8,850 bases of DNA, from NCBI GenBank assembly GCA_020721025.1, contig DYNO01000140.1:1-8850 (forward strand), given 5' to 3'. Below the pieces are notes generated by a model. The model made no database searches and was not told where the DNA came from. It saw only the letters and a program-made list of their open reading frames with translations. Both the position numbers and the translations under genes were made by a program. This stretch comes from Thiomargarita sp. GTDB lineage: Bacteria > Pseudomonadota > Gammaproteobacteria > Beggiatoales > Beggiatoaceae. Shown piece after piece: positions 6,247-8,850 of the stretch (its first letter is position 1; the number at the start of each line of letters is the position of its first letter).

Positions 6247-7425
6247 TTAAGCAATCAATCGTTCAAATTCATCCCGCGACCGAATGGCGCAATCTTCCGC
6301 GGATACCCCAAGAAAATAATTTCCCGTCAGAGCCATCGGTCGCATCGGCAACAAGGCAGCAATTTTTGCCAACAATTGATGATGTCCCAAAGTAGGCGCG
6401 GGCAAATAATTTTGTTTTACAACGCGATGTTCTAAATGCGAAGCTGGAATGCGTAGAATTTCACAAATTTTAGCAATTTTCTGTTTTTCATCAAGCTGTT
6501 GTGGCTTAAAATGAAAGGTAAAGCCGCGATAATCGGGATGTTTCACACTGTCGCGGGATACCATAGAAAAAAAACAATCATTAATCCCAATCAATCCCAT
6601 AATCGCAGGCAAGTGACAAGATTGATTGCGAACCACAATTCCCATCGTCTCGGTGGTTACTTGAGCAATTGTTGCCAAAATATCGCTGAGTTCAATAAAA
6701 CTGTTTTTGAGCAATGCAGCCGCATCAATCACCGGTACCGCCAACGTGATAAAACGACTTTGATACTCATTATTGTCAGTAATTACAGTCACTTGCTTGG
6801 CATCGAATACAATACGCTGTACTGTTTGACTGGTTTGAATAGATAAAGTTTGCGCGATACCATCGGTGACCCCTTGTAACCCATTGGGCAGGGTGAAACT
6901 TCTTATAATATCTTTACGACGCGGCTTTTTTCTAAACAACATGTCCGCCGGTACATTATCAGCCATTTGACATAATACCGCGCTAAAAGCATGTGACAAC
7001 AGATTTTGATAATTTTTGCGTCCGAACACTTGAGTATAATAGCTTTCAATCGTTTGATTTTCTTTTGATTTCCAAAGTAAGCGGGGAAGATGCGAAACCA
7101 ATTCAAGATAATTTAACTGTAACGGAATCGATTTGATGGTACCCTGCTGCCACAATTTAAAACTGACATTTTCTCTGGGACGCAATTGATCTAACATTTG
7201 ACATTGTTGCATCATATTCAAAATGTTACGATAAGAATTATAAGCCGTATGTGTTCCCAATTCCAACCAAAAATCAGTGTATTCTAACGCATGGGAGTGA
7301 AAAATACCGCCTACTCTGGCAGTTTTCTCAAGCACTAAGGTATTTAAACCGTGTTGTTGACAATAGTGTGCCATACTTAACCCACTGATTCCCGCGCCTA
7401 AAACGATCATATCGTATTGTTGCAT
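6247..7425 (-). CDS. FAD-dependent oxidoreductase, protoporphyrinogen oxidase/flavin amine oxidase-like
   Basis: This 392-residue protein has an N-terminal dinucleotide-binding fold: a hydrophobic strand, G10-A-G12-I-S-G15, and an acidic E33 at the end of the second strand (LVLEKTARVGG), with GG at 39-40. 'LELGTHTAY' (54-62) matches the second FAD contact of the amine oxidase/PPOX group. 'LPNGLQGVTDGIAQTL' (179-194) is the stretch typical of HemY-like enzymes ('F..P.GG...L...L'). The C-terminal 'LTGNYFLGVSAEDCAIRS' (366-383) matches their last FAD-binding motif (GN...G.s..DC). No signal peptide or membrane helix is seen. HemY-type PPOX enzymes usually run about 450-480 residues, so this is a short member and its substrate cannot be assigned. 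Porphyrinogen, carotenoid-like or sugar substrates are all possible. The ATG at 7425 has a weak CGGAA upstream. It has a separate leader from both neighbours. Confidence 0.75.
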   Translation of the reverse strand: MQQYDMIVLGAGISGLSMAHYCQQHGLNTLVLEKTARVGGIFHSHALEYTDFWLELGTHTAYNSYRNILNMMQQCQMLDQLRPRENVSFKLWQQGTIKSIPLQLNYLELVSHLPRLLWKSKENQTIESYYTQVFGRKNYQNLLSHAFSAVLCQMADNVPADMLFRKKPRRKDIIRSFTLPNGLQGVTDGIAQTLSIQTSQTVQRIVFDAKQVTVITDNNEYQSRFITLAVPVIDAAALLKNSFIELSDILATIAQVTTETMGIVVRNQSCHLPAIMGLIGINDCFFSMVSRDSVKHPDYRGFTFHFKPQQLDEKQKIAKICEILRIPASHLEHRVVKQNYLPAPTLGHHQLLAKIAALLPMRPMALTGNYFLGVSAEDCAIRSRDEFERLIA

Positions 7426-7519
7426 CGTTCTATTCCGTCATTTTATCGTTTAATTGTTGCCAAGTAATTTCTGAAATCAATCGTGAAAATCGGTATCGGA
7501 AAGGCGAGAAAAACGACTC

Positions 7520-7548
7520 ATTATACTATAGATTTCTTGCCAACGCAG
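7520..7548 (-). promoter_or_regulatory. Possible sigma-70 promoter of the FAD oxidoreductase gene
   Basis: A perfect TATAAT (minus strand, 7525-7520) lies 94 bases upstream of the ATG at 7425. The -35 region at 17-base spacing (CTGCGT, 7548-7543) is poor, and the better TTGGCA is too close (12 bases). The start site would be near 7513. The gap 7426-7576 holds no gene. Confidence 0.4.
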
Positions 7549-7576
7549 AGCTCCAATGGAGGAAAGAAATTCAAAA

Positions 7577-8779
7577 CTACGGACATTGTCCAGAAAATTC
7601 TTTGGTACGAGTTAACCGATTGTTAGCAAAGCTATAAATCACACATTTGTCCTTGCCAGAAGCGGTCACTTTTTGATATTGCCAACGGGACGCTTTCTGA
7701 TAATCCGATTCTCGACCCTCCACCGTGTCTGGTAAACGTTTCTCGGTTTGCAAAATCTTCAAGCGATCCCCATGCACTTTAGCAAGTAATTCCTGATACA
7801 TCTTCTCCGTTTCAACCATTGGAGTTTCAGGTTCTTTGGGCGATTCAACAGGTGCGACCACAGGTTCAGGCAGTTCAACCATAGATGGTGGTGAATTGAC
7901 CGAAGTCATCGCAAAAGTATGCGGGGTTTCAATATTTTTTGGGGGAAAATAAGCGCGCGGTTGTGGTGTGGGAACAATTTCTATCGCGGGAATGGCAGCG
8001 GCAGGTAGGAATTCGGCAAGGTACGGCAACTGATTGAAATTATTGGTTTCTATCGGTGGTGTTTGAGAAATCGGCGGCGGGGTCATCACTGGCGGAGGAG
8101 GCAACAACCGCGTAAATAACGCATCACATTCCTGAAACCAATGCCCAACGTTTTTAATATGCTTCGATTTTGCTTCTGCATATTTTGCAAGATTTAACTT
8201 ACGCAGACCGATGTCAGGATAAAGTTGCAACGCTTTTTGTTTTTCTTCGGTATATTTTGGGAATAATATTAACGCATTATCCGCGGTCAACTGGGCGCGA
8301 ACACACCCTTGATCTATCGCAGCAAACGCATGAGATTCCGCCTGTTGAATTTGCACCAATAATTTTTCGACCGCCGGTTGTTGTTCCGCGAATTTACGTT
8401 GGCGCGCTTCAATGCGTTGAGTCACCTCAATTTCAGCGCGTTTGACTTTTTCCACCAGTTGCGTTTCACAACGACGATAAACCTCTGAGAATGAGGAAGA
8501 TTTAAAATATTCACCATGATAAAGGTTAGAAAAATTTTTCAGATTTGAATTTTTTTCCAACGCGTTTTGACTGTTCAACCGATATTTTCGGAGCAACATC
8601 TGTAAAACATTCAGTGAACCCTGACTTTTGGGCAATGGCATATCCAGCCCGCGATCACAGGCATTCAACGCTGCGACAAATTCACTCACCACCGGCATGA
8701 TTGCTTCATCTACCGCGTGAATTGCATGGGACAATGCGAATAAACCAATCAATAACATAGCTTTGTATTGCAACAACAT
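7577..8779 (-). CDS. Exported proline-rich hypothetical protein with coiled-coil-prone N-half and small Cys-containing C-terminal domain
   Basis: This 400-residue protein is not recognised as a known family. Residues 1-22 form a signal peptide (Lys-6, hydrophobic core MLLIGLFALSHA, probable cleavage after A22 in AIHA-VD), so it should be periplasmic or outer-envelope; no lipobox Cys follows. Residues about 25-220 are helical and charged, with coiled-coil potential around 105-150 (QLVEKVKRAEIEVTQRI). Cysteines 41, 104, 159 and 218 form an even set that could pair after export. Residues 226-320 are Pro-rich and low in complexity (LLPPPPVMTPPPISQTPP, later PEPVVAPVESPKEP), like a periplasm-spanning linker. 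Residues about 325-400 form a small domain ending 'WQYQKV...CVIYSFANNRLTRTKEFSGQC', with C379 and C399 likely to pair; its shape loosely recalls BamE/SmpA-like domains, unproven. The ATG at 8779 is supported by a strong ribosome binding site. The protein resembles cell-envelope scaffolding proteins in architecture only. Confidence 0.75.
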   Translation of the reverse strand: MLLQYKAMLLIGLFALSHAIHAVDEAIMPVVSEFVAALNACDRGLDMPLPKSQGSLNVLQMLLRKYRLNSQNALEKNSNLKNFSNLYHGEYFKSSSFSEVYRRCETQLVEKVKRAEIEVTQRIEARQRKFAEQQPAVEKLLVQIQQAESHAFAAIDQGCVRAQLTADNALILFPKYTEEKQKALQLYPDIGLRKLNLAKYAEAKSKHIKNVGHWFQECDALFTRLLPPPPVMTPPPISQTPPIETNNFNQLPYLAEFLPAAAIPAIEIVPTPQPRAYFPPKNIETPHTFAMTSVNSPPSMVELPEPVVAPVESPKEPETPMVETEKMYQELLAKVHGDRLKILQTEKRLPDTVEGRESDYQKASRWQYQKVTASGKDKCVIYSFANNRLTRTKEFSGQCP

Positions 8780-8783
8780 ATTT

Positions 8784-8790
8784 CCCCCTT
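8784..8790 (-). promoter_or_regulatory. Ribosome binding site of the exported proline-rich protein
   Basis: AAGGGGG on the minus strand (one base from AAGGAGG) stands 4 bases before the ATG at 8779. The gap is short but fixes this start over the in-frame Met-8, which would shorten the signal peptide. Confidence 0.65.
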
Positions 8791-8821
8791 GTTGTGGTCG
8801 TATAGAACCGATTTGAAATCT

Positions 8822-8830
8822 TTAATACCA
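8822..8830 (-). promoter_or_regulatory. Possible extended -10 promoter of the exported proline-rich protein
   Basis: The minus strand reads TGGTATTAA, an extended -10 form (TG, one base, TATTAA). The -35 region falls at the window edge and has no clear match. The start site would be near 8815, giving a leader of about 35 bases. Confidence 0.25.
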
Positions 8831-8850
8831 AGTGAAACAGGTCTATAACC

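Noticed and set aside
7540..7576. Terminator after the exported proline-rich protein gene (CTCCA-A-TGGAG)
   Set aside because: The palindrome is too tight to form a stable loop and no T-tract follows.
8170..8445. 91-codon + strand frame inside the exported proline-rich protein gene
   Set aside because: Antisense to a gene with a signal peptide and strong ribosome binding site; no recognisable content.

Overview
The window looks like a chromosomal stretch of a gammaproteobacterium. The clearest indicator is a 469-residue, adenylylation-type (class I) glutamine synthetase whose length and motifs match the enterobacterial enzyme. A CcoI/FixI-type copper P-type ATPase points to a bacterium that makes a cbb3-type (microaerobic) terminal oxidase. 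Base composition appears to be in the middle range, with AT-rich intergenic regions. The mix of a DUF11/vWA surface protein, dispersed C/G-tract palindromes and otherwise ordinary metabolism would suit a Beggiatoa/Thiotrichales-like sulfur bacterium, but that is a guess from style and not shown by the sequence.

Layout from left to right. (1) Bases 1-1389, + strand: the 3' part of a large secreted or surface protein (CarboxypepD_reg-like domain, two DUF11-like domains, C-terminal vWA domain), closed by a strong intrinsic terminator at 1417-1452. (2) 1472-1711, - strand: a 79-residue, probably Sm-like or small beta-barrel, hypothetical protein. (3) 1892-4354, - strand: ccoI, a copper-exporting P1B-type ATPase. 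(4) 4355-4588: an intergenic region with a C/G-tract palindromic repeat and the intrinsic terminator of the next gene. (5) 4589-5998, - strand: glnA. Its leader carries a sigma-54-like -24/-12 element and a possible NtrC half-site. (6) 6247-7425, - strand: an FAD-dependent oxidoreductase related to the protoporphyrinogen oxidase/flavin amine oxidase superfamily. (7) 7577-8779, - strand: an exported, proline-rich protein of unknown function with a coiled-coil-prone N-terminal half and a small Cys-containing C-terminal domain.

Five of the six genes lie on the minus strand, but gaps of 150-250 bases separate them. glnA clearly has its own leader and terminator, so this reads as a row of single-gene transcription units and not one operon. 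The genes do not form an obvious pathway: nitrogen assimilation (glnA), copper delivery for oxidase maturation (ccoI), a flavoenzyme, and two envelope or surface proteins. I found no tRNA, rRNA, CRISPR array, transposase, phage gene or toxin-antitoxin pair, and no convincing new multi-gene system. The items most worth a second look are the vWA/DUF11 protein, the 4417-4460 palindrome, the orphan exported proline-rich protein, the 79-residue protein and the glnA control region.
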